64,000 nt of DNA from Lachnospiraceae bacterium (GTDB lineage Bacteria; Bacillota; Clostridia; Lachnospirales; Lachnospiraceae). This document shows positions 8,250 through 16,459 of this stretch, piece by piece. The stretch is from assembly GCA_017509985.1 (NCBI GenBank), contig JAFWOE010000005.1, positions 1-64,000 of the forward strand, in the 5' to 3' direction. The notes below the pieces were generated by a model that was not told the origin of the DNA, made no database searches, and saw only the letters and a list, made by a program, of their open reading frames with translations. The stretch's first letter is position 1; each line of letters begins with the position of its first letter. The position numbers were made by a program, and so were the translations under genes.

Positions 8250-8759
8250 ATGAATATCACAAACGTGAAAGTCACAAGAGTACATTCGGACAGCAAATTA
8301 GAAGCAATGGCATCTGTCACGATCGATGATGCCATAAAGATCCAGGGGTTCAAAGTCATCGCCGGTGAGAAAGGGTATTTCGTCGCCATGCCGAACAAGC
8401 AGGAAAAAAACGGTGAGTATAAGGATACGGTCTATCCGGTCACGGCAGAGGCGAGAAAGGAACTGACAGAAGCTGTCCTGGCCGGGTTCACAAAAGACCG
8501 GCTTGAAAAGGAAGAGGCAGCCAAGGATCCTGACCCTGCAAGGGGAGTGAAGCTGCCATGGGAAACGAAAGAGGATTCCTATGGGAAAGAAACGATCAAA
8601 GCTGACAAAGAGAATGCAAAGGGAACAAAAGAAAAAGCATCTGTCCGCGAGCAGCTGGCGAAGTTTGGCAAGATAGATGGTGTGAAAGCGGCCAAAACAG
8701 AGAAAACACTCAAAGCTGAAAAAACGATCGAAGCGGCCAAGGAGGGGATCAGCATATGA
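8250..8759 (+). CDS. spoVG: SpoVG-like protein with extended C-terminus
   Basis: Residues 1-85 (MNITNVKVTRVHSDSKLEAM, then FKVIAGEKGYFVAMPNK) are a clear SpoVG domain, a small nucleic-acid-binding regulator family. SpoVG copies are common inside Firmicute conjugative elements. Here an extra lysine- and glutamate-rich tail of about 80 residues follows, which is longer than the roughly 90-residue chromosomal SpoVG. It is likely a regulator of element genes rather than the sporulation protein itself. AGAAGGAGGAG precedes the start. Confidence 0.85.
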   Translation: MNITNVKVTRVHSDSKLEAMASVTIDDAIKIQGFKVIAGEKGYFVAMPNKQEKNGEYKDTVYPVTAEARKELTEAVLAGFTKDRLEKEEAAKDPDPARGVKLPWETKEDSYGKETIKADKENAKGTKEKASVREQLAKFGKIDGVKAAKTEKTLKAEKTIEAAKEGISI

Positions 8760-8817
8760 AAAATAAGCTTAACTGTAACAGATGAAGCTTTTATGAATGA
8801 AATCGAAAGGAGAAAAA

Positions 8818-9072
8818 ATGAACAGAATGAAGATCTCTGTGCCGGGCATCGACCCGGCATATTTAAACTATGAAACCGCAAAAGAGCATCTTTACATACG
8901 GCTTTGCAGCCCAAAGGAGAATCGGGACTTTTTAAAGAATGTCCCCCATACGTCTGTGCAGGATATGGAAGCTACTTATCATCTTCTTCTTCCCGGGGAC
9001 GGAAACGGGATCACATCCATTATCGTTGACCATGAAGTTTTCGGGCATTTCAATACCGTGAAGTGTTCTTAA
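8818..9072 (+). CDS. Small conjugative-element protein of unknown function
   Basis: This 84-residue protein starts MNRMKISVPGID at 8818, preceded by AAAGGAGAAAAA. Its end overlaps the next gene by 10 bp, which supports coupled translation. I see no signal peptide, membrane segment or catalytic motif, and I do not recognise the family. Confidence 0.6.
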   Translation: MNRMKISVPGIDPAYLNYETAKEHLYIRLCSPKENRDFLKNVPHTSVQDMEATYHLLLPGDGNGITSIIVDHEVFGHFNTVKCS

Positions 9073-9557
9073 AAGGAAAGCCCAGTCATGACCGTTATGA
9101 CGCTTTCAGGGCCCGACACCCGGAAATGAGCCGGGGAAAACGGGCGAAAATCTTTGCACCGTTTGATGCCCTGAAAGGATTTGATGAAGCAGTTTCCGCA
9201 AAGAATGTTTTGTATCAGAAGAAAAAGTCACTCAACCAGGAGGATTCCGCTGAACTTTCACGCAGGCTTCAGATCCTGCATGAAAAAACATACAACAGCC
9301 GTCTTGCCAGAGCAAACAATGTGGCAGTCAGCGTGACCTGGTATGAACCATGCAGCGATATAAACCATGAGGATTATGGGGTGTGCGGACAATACCGGAC
9401 TATAAAAGGCATATGCAGAAACGTGGATGTTGAAATCACACAAACGATCCGGGTCGACAGATTCAGAATCCCGATCGATGATATTTTGAACATTGAAGCG
9501 GATGGAAATCTGTTTTTGAAGAGTGAGACAGAACTGTCAGCAGACTGGGAAGCGTAA
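9063..9557 (+). CDS. YolD-like protein
   Basis: This 164-residue protein has the YolD-like signature: a segment of the form MSRGKRAKIFAPFDALKGFD near residues 22-41, a helical middle, and a C-terminal beta-rich part ending with PIDDI. YolD-like proteins often accompany Y-family polymerases or sit in mobile elements; their function is unclear. It starts with GTG at 9063, overlapping the preceding gene. No UmuC-type polymerase is seen in the window. Confidence 0.65.
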   Translation: MFLKGKPSHDRYDAFRARHPEMSRGKRAKIFAPFDALKGFDEAVSAKNVLYQKKKSLNQEDSAELSRRLQILHEKTYNSRLARANNVAVSVTWYEPCSDINHEDYGVCGQYRTIKGICRNVDVEITQTIRVDRFRIPIDDILNIEADGNLFLKSETELSADWEA

Positions 9558-9572
9558 AAGAGGGAGCATCGA

Positions 9573-10805
9573 TTGTATCCGCCAATACACGAAAAACCAA
9601 ACGAAGTATTATCCTTTGACCGATTGGAAATGCTGTGGGAGCGTTATCCGAGGTATCATGAAAGGACGACTTTTTCCACAATGGAGGAACTCCTTTTAGA
9701 GCATGAGAAGTGGCAGGAGGATTTCGAAGAACTGCGGGAAGAATACTACGCAGGACAGAATGACCGGTTCCTGGTGCAGCTGTCCTGGTCGGATCTTCCT
9801 TACCGTTATGAGACAGGAAGAATGATCCGTCAGTCTGGTCCGCTAAACATAAATCCGTATGTGCAATCTTTTATGGATCAGTTTGCCGGGCTGGATACGG
9901 ACCATAAAGCATATTTTCTTTTTCCGGAAAGTTTTGTCACCCAGTTTTTTGTGATCCTTGAAGTCTGCAAAAGAGCGGAATCCATCCGGCCGATCCAAAG
10001 TCTTTTTCCGGATGAGGAGAAAAAGCATTACCTGGCGGTGTTTGACAAACAGGATATGGAGAATGTCCTGTTGATGTTTCATCTGCTGTATACCAATGCT
10101 TCGGAAGACCTGTATGGGGGATACTCCCTTTACGATTATTCCCTGCCTTGGTATCAGACTCATTTGATAGAAAACGAAAGGGTCCTGCGATCGCCGTATC
10201 TGCCGGATCAGACGGCGAAGTTCCAGGGAAATCTGCCCTGGCATTTTAATCCGATTAAGACCGTTTATGTCAGGAGAAATATCCGTTATATTCTGGATCG
10301 CGGATATTTTTCCTCCGAACTGGAATTTTTCCGTAATCTTACAGAGATTATTATGCCCTTTTTCCAGTGGTGGTATAAGGACCTGTTACTCTACGAGGAG
10401 AAGGACGGATATAAAGCAAATTGGCGGCTGGAACGGACCAGGATCCGAACGAAGCTGACGGCAGAAGGAATCATCAAGCCGAAATGGAAGCATGAACTGT
10501 CTCTGTTTTATGCCGTGAAGGAAAAATACCCGGATACCCTGTATCAGTATCGGCCGGAATGGCTGGGCAGGCAGAGTCTGGATCTTTATATCCCGTCTCT
10601 TAGCACCGCTATTGAATACCAGGGGATCCAGCATTACCTTCCAGTTGATTTTTTCGGCGGGGAAGAAGCGCTAACGCAGCGCCGGGAGCTGGATCTTCAG
10701 AAAAGGAAGTTATGCGAAGAAAACGGCATCCGTTTAATCGAATGGTCCTATGAGACGCCTCCTACCGCTTCAAATATAAAGATGATTCTTTCAGAAACCG
10801 TATAG
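9573..10805 (+). CDS. Putative PD-(D/E)XK-type nuclease protein
   Basis: This 410-residue protein is not recognised over its N-terminal 300 residues, which are rich in aromatic and acidic residues. The C-terminal 100 residues (about 305-400) look like a PD-(D/E)XK nuclease core: LDLYIPSLSTAIEYQGIQHY gives the Asp and the E-x-Q pair, followed by a helix with DLQKRKLCEENGIRLIEW. The start is a TTG at 9573 after AGAGGGAG; later ATGs are possible. As the last long gene of the element module it may be cargo, perhaps defensive or DNA-processing. The function is inferred from the motif only. Confidence 0.5.
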   Translation: MYPPIHEKPNEVLSFDRLEMLWERYPRYHERTTFSTMEELLLEHEKWQEDFEELREEYYAGQNDRFLVQLSWSDLPYRYETGRMIRQSGPLNINPYVQSFMDQFAGLDTDHKAYFLFPESFVTQFFVILEVCKRAESIRPIQSLFPDEEKKHYLAVFDKQDMENVLLMFHLLYTNASEDLYGGYSLYDYSLPWYQTHLIENERVLRSPYLPDQTAKFQGNLPWHFNPIKTVYVRRNIRYILDRGYFSSELEFFRNLTEIIMPFFQWWYKDLLLYEEKDGYKANWRLERTRIRTKLTAEGIIKPKWKHELSLFYAVKEKYPDTLYQYRPEWLGRQSLDLYIPSLSTAIEYQGIQHYLPVDFFGGEEALTQRRELDLQKRKLCEENGIRLIEWSYETPPTASNIKMILSETV

Positions 10806-11243
10806 TCCGATATTATTCCGAGCAAAGTACGATAAAGAACCATCCTTCAGCCTACTGAAAGTCCGACCCGCTCTGGTGTAAGGTACATACACCGGAAGGG
10901 AGGCAATCATTAAAACTCAAATAAGAATCGAAGATAAGCCTCTCTTCCGGAAGGAAGCGGGGCTTATTTCTGTCTGTAATTACACATCTGATCATCTGAC
11001 AGATCCAAAGATTTCGCATCCGTAACAAACAACAAAATATCGAAAGCCTACGGGTGCGCAACGCTGGCAGGGATACATATTGCATCATCGTTTCAATCAG
11101 GAAACAGGGATGATGCAACGGTATTCTTACTTCGCTGCGTACTTTTTTGCATGGCCGTAAGATGCCGGAAATATCGGTCAAGATCAGAGCTTACTTCATG
11201 ATTCCTGCCGCGTTTTAACCCACTGGCGGAAAGGACGCAGGAC
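10806..11243. other. Intergenic region after the nuclease gene
   Basis: I see no supported gene in these 438 bases. They hold a terminator hairpin (10934-10967) and a separate perfect 10-bp inverted repeat TTGCATCATC/GATGATGCAA (11080-11089, 11109-11118) with a 19-nt spacer, whose role is unknown. Confidence 0.5.
10934..10967 (+). terminator. Hairpin terminator
   Basis: The outer stem ATAAGCC/GGCTTAT (10934-10940, 10961-10967) encloses an inner CTTCC/GGAAG stem and is followed by TTCTGTCTG. It lies 130 bp downstream of the nuclease gene and probably ends the conjugation-module transcript. Confidence 0.5.
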
Positions 11244-11672
11244 ATGATTAAGAAGTATGAGGATGCATGCAGGCAAGCAGGACTGAGTGAGGAGCAGATT
11301 AAAAAAATCAGACAAGTGTTTGATGATGAGAAAAAAAGACTAAAACGCGAAACAATAGAGAAGGCTAAAAATCATATATGGTTTATACCGATTTCTGAAT
11401 TGCAAAAACACTGCGAATGGATGGAACAGGAGTGGGAGATTCCGGATGCGGATACCAACGTAGAAGAAACAGCCATGAATAATACACTTCTGGAACAATT
11501 GGAATATGAATTGAGTTTGCTGGAGGTCAAAGACAGAGAATTGATTTTAATGTGCTTTGATCCAACAGTTTCCCTCAGGGAATATGCAAGAAGGACCGAT
11601 ATTCCCCTGACAACCTTAATCAACAGGAGGGACCGTATTTTGAACAGGCTGAAAAAGAAATTTCAAACATAA
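11244..11672 (+). CDS. Sigma-70-like HTH regulator
   Basis: This 142-residue protein has a charged helical N-terminus and a C-terminal helix-turn-helix (about 88-138; LEVKDRELILMCFDPTVSLR then a second helix ending in RILNRLKKKF), like sigma-70 region 4. Small sigma-like or Orf7-like proteins regulate many Firmicute conjugative elements, and its position beside the module fits that role. GGAAAGGACGCAGGAC precedes ATG 11244. It lacks a region 2, so it is probably not a complete sigma factor. Confidence 0.65.
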   Translation: MIKKYEDACRQAGLSEEQIKKIRQVFDDEKKRLKRETIEKAKNHIWFIPISELQKHCEWMEQEWEIPDADTNVEETAMNNTLLEQLEYELSLLEVKDRELILMCFDPTVSLREYARRTDIPLTTLINRRDRILNRLKKKFQT

Positions 11673-11698
11673 TAAAACTGTTCCATACATTCAGGTCG

Positions 11699-11730
11699 AA
11701 ACTGTCCCTATATTAATCAGAGACAGTTTT
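11699..11730 (+). terminator. Terminator of the sigma-like gene
   Basis: A perfect 8-bp stem AAACTGTC/GACAGTTT (11699-11706, 11722-11729) is followed by TTGC. It is 27 bp beyond the stop of the sigma-like gene. Confidence 0.55.
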
Positions 11731-11840
11731 GCTCATCCGGATATATCAATGCACAGGTTGTCAACGAACTGCCGGCAGCCTGAAGGAACGGTTCAGCGCA
11801 AACAGAATAAGCGCAGCAGACCAGGCGTATGATCAAAAAA

Positions 11841-11864
11841 CCGCCGCAGAGTTCTCTGCGGCGG
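11841..11864 (-). terminator. Strong terminator of hsp20
   Basis: A perfect 10-bp GC-rich stem CCGCCGCAGA/TCTGCGGCGG has a 4-nt loop and is followed on the minus strand by TTTTTT. It sits 17 bp past the hsp20 stop codon. Confidence 0.9.
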
Positions 11865-11881
11865 TCCGTACTTCAAAATGT

Positions 11882-12331
11882 TTATCCTTCGATCAGGATG
11901 GTTTTCTTTTCGGGAAGTTTTTCCTCCTGCTGTTTCGGAACGCAAAGCTTCAGAACACCATGTTCGAATTTAGCCTTCACATCTTCTTCCTTCACGTTGT
12001 CGCCAACGTAGAAGCTTCTCTGCATGGAACCCATGTAACGTTCCTGACGGATCAGTTTGCCTTTTTTGCTCTTGCCTTCCTCGTCGAGTCCCTTGGACGC
12101 ACTGACAACAAGGTAACCTTTGTTCAGTTCGATTGTGATTTCTTCTTTCTTGAAGCCCGGCAGATCGATATCAAGCTCATAGTGGTCTTCATGCTCATGC
12201 ACATCGGTTTTCATCACCCTGTCCGCGTGTCTGCCATAAAGCTTTCGCTCGGTCTTGTCCAGATCTCTGAAATCCGGAAAATTAAACCAGTCATCAAACA
12301 GATTCTCTCCAAAAATACTCGGTACTAACAT
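11882..12331 (-). CDS. hsp20: Hsp20 small heat-shock protein
   Basis: This 149-residue ATP-independent chaperone holds unfolding proteins in a refoldable state. The alpha-crystallin domain spans about 40-135 (HYELDIDLPGFKKEEITIEL, and the FEHGVLKL edge strand before the C-terminal extension). The start at 12331 has AAGGAGG 8 nt upstream. A CIRCE operator lies about 140 bp upstream, so HrcA repression with induction on heat shock is likely. The gene is monocistronic with a strong terminator and is an ordinary chromosomal-type gene next to the conjugative element. Confidence 0.95.
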   Translation of the reverse strand: MLVPSIFGENLFDDWFNFPDFRDLDKTERKLYGRHADRVMKTDVHEHEDHYELDIDLPGFKKEEITIELNKGYLVVSASKGLDEEGKSKKGKLIRQERYMGSMQRSFYVGDNVKEEDVKAKFEHGVLKLCVPKQQEEKLPEKKTILIEG

Positions 12332-12766
12332 TGTTTTATCCTCCTTATCTCGTTTTGGCTTTTGACCATTTATGAGAGCAAGGGGACGGAGTGTTTGGAT
12401 CGTTGGAAGCTTTCAGTCCTTACGGTCTTCTCTGTTCCTCTGTTCGATTATGATTATACGCAAATTGTTAGCACTGTCAATAGTTGAGTGCTAATTATAT
12501 GTGAATTATCTGTGAACTCCTCATTCCGGCAGGTCATTTTCTTCAACTGTCAGGGTGAGAGATCGAAAGTTCCTTTGATTTCCTTGATGGTATTGCAGGT
12601 CATCGCTTAACAGCTATAATGAAAGTAGCAGATCCACCTATATAACTACATAGCACAAGCGTAGTAGATCCGTAAGAATGTATTCTATCAATTAGGTATT
12701 GATAATATTATACAGTTAATGAAATTATCACCATTTCATATACGCAGTCATTAAGAAAAGGGGAAA
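12332..12766. other. Divergent intergenic region between hsp20 and the NUDIX cassette
   Basis: These 435 bases hold the CIRCE operator (12468-12494) and hsp20 leader on the minus strand. The plus-strand side (12600-12766) is very AT-rich, with a 7-bp inverted repeat TGATAAT/ATTATCA (12700-12706, 12724-12730) before the AAGAAAAGGGG ribosome site of the next gene. No gene is supported here. Confidence 0.5.
12468..12494 (-). promoter_or_regulatory. CIRCE operator (HrcA binding site)
   Basis: TTAGCACTG, a 9-nt spacer and GAGTGCTAA match the CIRCE consensus TTAGCACTC-N9-GAGTGCTAA with one mismatch (the last base of the left arm). HrcA represses heat-shock genes through this element in Firmicutes. 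It lies upstream of hsp20 on the minus strand. Confidence 0.92.
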
Positions 12767-13858
12767 ATGAAAGCTTCAATTTTTTTAATCCGCCATGGAG
12801 AATCATTGAAGAATACTTTGAATACTTATACAACAGCCTCTGGTAAAGAGCCACTTACAAAATATGGGAAATATCAGGCGGAAAGCATTGCAGACGGATT
12901 GATAACATATGTTGAAACAAATGATTTTAAAGATGTGGTATTGTTCTCAGGAAACGATATTCGATCTTTGGATTCTGCATATTCTATCTCAAAAAAGCTA
13001 AATATCCCACTTATGGTACGAGATGAACTGGATTCTATTGCGGGGAATAGTTCTAGTGGAAAACTGGCAGAAGAGCTATATGAGGAGAATCCGGTCTTTG
13101 GAAAGAGCATTCGTCTATATCGTGCAGGGCTGCGTTCTGCGTATGAGGTTCCTTGGCCATCCGTAACGACGATGGAATTAGAGCATATACTCAGTCCATT
13201 TTTGGAAGAAATCCTTGTGTGTGATGATACATTGTCCATTGTGATATCTCATAAATCTATCATTACATGCTTGGCAATTCAGTTGCTAAGAAAGTTTGGT
13301 CAATATCCTTTGGATTATTACGGGTATGTTGATATTCCTTTAGGAACAGGCTTTCTTTTCGAGATTAATAATGATACTCTGAAACTTTCCATTCATACCT
13401 TTGCCAAAGAGAAGAAAAAAACAAAAACGGATGTGGTTGTTGACAATGGTATTATTCGCTTTCCGGAATCGGCGTGTGCCATTTGTTGGGAAAAGGATAA
13501 ACTATTACTTGTAAAACAATCTCGTCCAGGTCGGGACACATGGGAACTTCCCGGGGGGAAAATAGAACTCTTAGAAAGCCCAATTGAAGCAGCAGCAAGA
13601 GAACTAACAGAAGAGACGGGCTTTGCGGCTGATAATGGGAAATTGCTTCTAAGCTTAGATTTGGATTTATCCATCTCTTTCCATCGTATTCATCTGGTGG
13701 AATTCACACATATATGCCATGGAGCAGGCAAATATCAGAACGCTGCCTGGATTGGCATTAGTGAATTGGATAAGTTGATAAACATGGGCATAATTACTCA
13801 TGCGCCAACAATTACAGCTTACTTATTGGAGAAGAACAGAAAAGAAATGGAGAATTGA
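12767..13858 (+). CDS. Histidine phosphatase-NUDIX hydrolase fusion
   Basis: This is a 363-residue two-domain protein. The N-terminal half (1-200) is a histidine phosphatase with the phosphohistidine motif LIRHGES at 6-12 and a second His in VISHKS. The C-terminal half (about 225-355) has a complete NUDIX box starting at GGKIELLES and ending at RELTEETGF. The first domain removes phosphates and the second hydrolyses nucleoside-diphosphate derivatives, so a nucleotide metabolite is the likely substrate. Its stop abuts the ATG of the next gene. The pair is clearly more AT-rich than its surroundings, which suggests acquisition. Confidence 0.85.
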   Translation: MKASIFLIRHGESLKNTLNTYTTASGKEPLTKYGKYQAESIADGLITYVETNDFKDVVLFSGNDIRSLDSAYSISKKLNIPLMVRDELDSIAGNSSSGKLAEELYEENPVFGKSIRLYRAGLRSAYEVPWPSVTTMELEHILSPFLEEILVCDDTLSIVISHKSIITCLAIQLLRKFGQYPLDYYGYVDIPLGTGFLFEINNDTLKLSIHTFAKEKKKTKTDVVVDNGIIRFPESACAICWEKDKLLLVKQSRPGRDTWELPGGKIELLESPIEAAARELTEETGFAADNGKLLLSLDLDLSISFHRIHLVEFTHICHGAGKYQNAAWIGISELDKLINMGIITHAPTITAYLLEKNRKEMEN

Positions 13859-14593
13859 ATGAATAATACATTTTATGACGTTGCAATTAACCTTGGAAGC
13901 GCTGTCCTCTTTTTTCTGTTGGGAATTTTTGTTCAATATATTATACGAGTTTGGAGGCAACGGGGGAAAAGAGCAATTTGGAAATTATTGAACAATGGAA
14001 AAGATTTATCAATTGCGCTAACAACACGAGATGGTCCTGAATTAACATCTTCTCCCCGTGCAACGTTCGACGAAGTCCTTGCATTAACAGGTGCTTTTTC
14101 TATACTCCAACAGATGCCAATTAAATATAGCCTAATCGATGATAATGAGACGTTTAGAGTCAATCCGGCAGTTAATATACTGAGTATTGGAGGAGAAAAA
14201 GCGAACAAGATCTCTTCTAGAATTTGGAATGAATACAGCCAGAATCTTCCTGTCCGGATAGAACGTGATCCGTATTCTGTAGTGATTGGAGAAAAAAGGT
14301 ACACCACGGAATATGCTGATGATGAGAAAAGAATCGTAGCTGATTATGGTGTTGTTTTGGTAGTGTGTACTCGTGACAGCCTGGGTAAAACTGTGTGTCG
14401 GATGGTGGCTTTCGGTTTGAGGGGGTTTGGAACACGCGGTGCAGTGCAGAGTATTTCTAGTCGGGAGATGATAAAGCGCTTTCGAAGACATTCTAAAACG
14501 GATTCTTTCGTTGCGGTCGTTCGTATCACCGAAAACAATGAAGAGATTCGCTCCACAGTCGAGGAATTCTATCCGCTAGATAGTTATCAATGA
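13859..14593 (+). CDS. Membrane-anchored protein of unknown function, paired with the NUDIX fusion
   Basis: This 244-residue protein has one N-terminal membrane segment (about 10-32) and a cytoplasmic domain. The domain has conserved-looking motifs: LSIGGEKANKISSR (about 102-115), DYGVV (about 161-165) and a glycine-rich FGLRGFGTRGAV (about 184-195). These resemble a ligand-binding or sensor fold, but I cannot name the family. It starts immediately at the stop of the phosphatase-NUDIX gene, so the two are made together. A membrane protein coupled to a nucleotide hydrolase would suit a signalling or defence cassette; that is inference. Confidence 0.6.
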   Translation: MNNTFYDVAINLGSAVLFFLLGIFVQYIIRVWRQRGKRAIWKLLNNGKDLSIALTTRDGPELTSSPRATFDEVLALTGAFSILQQMPIKYSLIDDNETFRVNPAVNILSIGGEKANKISSRIWNEYSQNLPVRIERDPYSVVIGEKRYTTEYADDEKRIVADYGVVLVVCTRDSLGKTVCRMVAFGLRGFGTRGAVQSISSREMIKRFRRHSKTDSFVAVVRITENNEEIRSTVEEFYPLDSYQ

Positions 14594-14695
14594 CAAGAGC
14601 CTGATTATTTGGTTTCAACCTATCCAAATGAATAGAGCACAATATTTTTTGCAGAACACTGTGCCAGTGACGACACCGGCGCTCACACCGGTGTA

Positions 14696-14734
14696 AAAAG
14701 CAGGACAAGGGAAACGTTCCCTTGTCCTGCTTTT
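14696..14734. terminator. Bidirectional terminator
   Basis: A perfect stem (AAAAGCAGGACAAGGGAA with its complement, 3-nt loop) has A runs on the left and T runs on the right, so it works in both directions. It ends the NUDIX cassette from the left and glcD from the right. Confidence 0.92.
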
Positions 14735-14752
14735 TGTATTGAAGGCTGCCGG

Positions 14753-16384
14753 TTATCTTCGCGCCGCTGCCTGTGCTACGCTGGCTGCCGCCTCCGCCAC
14801 ACTGGCCGCTGCCTGCGCCACATTGGCCGCTGCCTGTGCCACACCGGCTGCTGACTGATTCAGTGCCTTGTTTGGTTCATTCGCCACCGCTATTGTATCT
14901 GCCGCAGGTGCTGCCGCACTACCTGCCAGGGCCGGAACGGCGGCATCTCTTTCCTCTTCTTTGCCAAGCTCATAGCTGACCTTGCCGGGATTTAAGATCA
15001 GGTTCGGATCAAAAACTTTCTTGATGCCATACATGAGCTCCATGTTCTTTTTCCCGATGCTTTCTTCCAGGAAACGGATCTTCCCAAGTCCGATACCGTG
15101 CTCGCCGGATACCAGTCCTCCGACTTCCGTAGCTTTTTTATAAAGAATATGGAAATACTTTTCGACTCTGCGTTTGAATTCCTCTTCTTCCAGATCATTG
15201 CTGCACTGATAAATGTGAAGGTTTCCGTCTCCGGCATGGCCGAAGCTCTTGATAGTCAGTCCGCATTCCTCCCCTGTCTTTGTGGCGAATGTCAGGAAGT
15301 CTGCAATTTCATTGATCGGAACCACTACATCACATTCGTCCAGAAGCTTCGTTTCTTCCAGAATCGCATCCAGCAGACTCGAGCGCGCTGCCCACGCATC
15401 TTTCATCTTCGGCGGCGTGTCCGCGATGAGCACATCGATCGCGCCGTTTTCCATAACGATATTGACGGCCTGGTCAATCATGCCGTTTACCGCCTCTTCC
15501 GTATCTCCGTCAAAAGTGATGAGCAGATACGCGTTGGCCGGCACACCGTCCACTTCCTTAGGGAAGGTGCTCTTGCCGATATAACGTTCAGAAGCAAGAA
15601 GGGCTTCTTTCTCCATAAATTCAAGCGCCTGAGGATCCAGATTCGCATTTTTAATACGCGGCACATTAGAAATGGCAGTCGCAAGATCCGGGAAGGGAAC
15701 GATCATGCTGGTAATAACTTTCGGCGCCGGAATCACCTTTAATGTCAGTTCCGTGATAATGCCCAGAGTGCCTTCTGAGCCGATCATCAGGTCGATCAGC
15801 GAGTAGCCGGAGCTGGTCTTTGAGACCTTTGCGCCGAAATGTGTGATCTCACCGGTAGGAAGGACTACGGTCATCTCCCGGACATAATCCCTTGTGGTTC
15901 CGTATTTCACCGCGCGCATGCCGCCCGCGTTGGTCGATACATTTCCGCCGACACAGGCAAGCTTCTCCCCCGGATCCGGCGGGTACATAAGCCCTTTTGT
16001 GCCACAGTCATTCGCAAGATCCTGAAGAAGAACACCCGGCTCGATGGTAACCACCATGTTCTCCAGATCATAAGAAAGGATCCGGTTCATTTTGCTCATG
16101 TCAATCAGTACGCCGCCCGCTACGGGAACTGCCGCGCCGACGAGACCCGTTCCGGCGCCTCTTGGCGTGACCGGAATTTTGTTGTCATTACAGATCTTTA
16201 CAATAGCGGCAACATCTTCGGTGCTCTGCGCGACAACGGCAAGATCCGGCATATGCGTCCCGTAAATCGGCATTTCGTCCTTCTTGTAGTCCTCGTTGAT
16301 ATCGCTGCCTTCATAAACGGTTCCTTTGACTTCTGCCTTGATCTGACGGATCAGTTCCGGCGTCAATTTGTTGTACTTGGGCAT
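14753..16384 (-). CDS. glcD: GlcD-like FAD-linked oxidase (2-hydroxyacid dehydrogenase)
   Basis: This 543-residue flavoenzyme oxidises a 2-hydroxyacid, most likely lactate or glycolate. The FAD_binding_4 (PCMH) domain is at about 35-215 with PRGAGTGLVGAAVPVAGGV, and the FAD-oxidase C domain is at about 215-465 with SFGHAGDGNLHIY. The core ends near residue 470 (LNPGKVSYELG). An unusual alanine-rich tail of about 70 residues follows, with 7-residue repeats. It lies directly downstream of a lactate permease on the same strand, which supports lactate use. GlcE/GlcF or Etf partners are not present in the window. Confidence 0.88.
   Translation of the reverse strand: MPKYNKLTPELIRQIKAEVKGTVYEGSDINEDYKKDEMPIYGTHMPDLAVVAQSTEDVAAIVKICNDNKIPVTPRGAGTGLVGAAVPVAGGVLIDMSKMNRILSYDLENMVVTIEPGVLLQDLANDCGTKGLMYPPDPGEKLACVGGNVSTNAGGMRAVKYGTTRDYVREMTVVLPTGEITHFGAKVSKTSSGYSLIDLMIGSEGTLGIITELTLKVIPAPKVITSMIVPFPDLATAISNVPRIKNANLDPQALEFMEKEALLASERYIGKSTFPKEVDGVPANAYLLITFDGDTEEAVNGMIDQAVNIVMENGAIDVLIADTPPKMKDAWAARSSLLDAILEETKLLDECDVVVPINEIADFLTFATKTGEECGLTIKSFGHAGDGNLHIYQCSNDLEEEEFKRRVEKYFHILYKKATEVGGLVSGEHGIGLGKIRFLEESIGKKNMELMYGIKKVFDPNLILNPGKVSYELGKEEERDAAVPALAGSAAAPAADTIAVANEPNKALNQSAAGVAQAAANVAQAAASVAEAAASVAQAAARR
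14762..14845 (-). repeat. 21-bp tandem repeats encoding the GlcD tail
   Basis: Four imperfect 21-bp units encode VAQAAAS-like heptads at the extreme C-terminus of the oxidase. The unit length is a multiple of three, so copy changes would keep the frame. Confidence 0.75.
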
Positions 16385-16459
16385 TCGGTTTTCCTCCTTA
16401 TAAAAATTGATGGCACCTGTCCAGCACTTCAGGTTGCCGGACAGATACCATAAATATCG

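Noticed and set aside
10852-11181. Minus-strand frame in the gap after the nuclease gene
   Set aside because: It crosses the terminator hairpin and an inverted repeat and shows no recognisable domain or ribosome site.
11729-12328. Plus-strand frame of 199 codons opposite hsp20
   Set aside because: It is the complement of hsp20 and includes the hsp20 terminator; the Hsp20 reading is certain.
14762-14845. CRISPR-like repeats
   Set aside because: The 21-bp units are contiguous, in frame and encode the GlcD tail; there are no spacers.
15098-15742. Plus-strand frames opposite glcD and lctP
   Set aside because: These long frames come from the GC-biased third positions of the real minus-strand genes.
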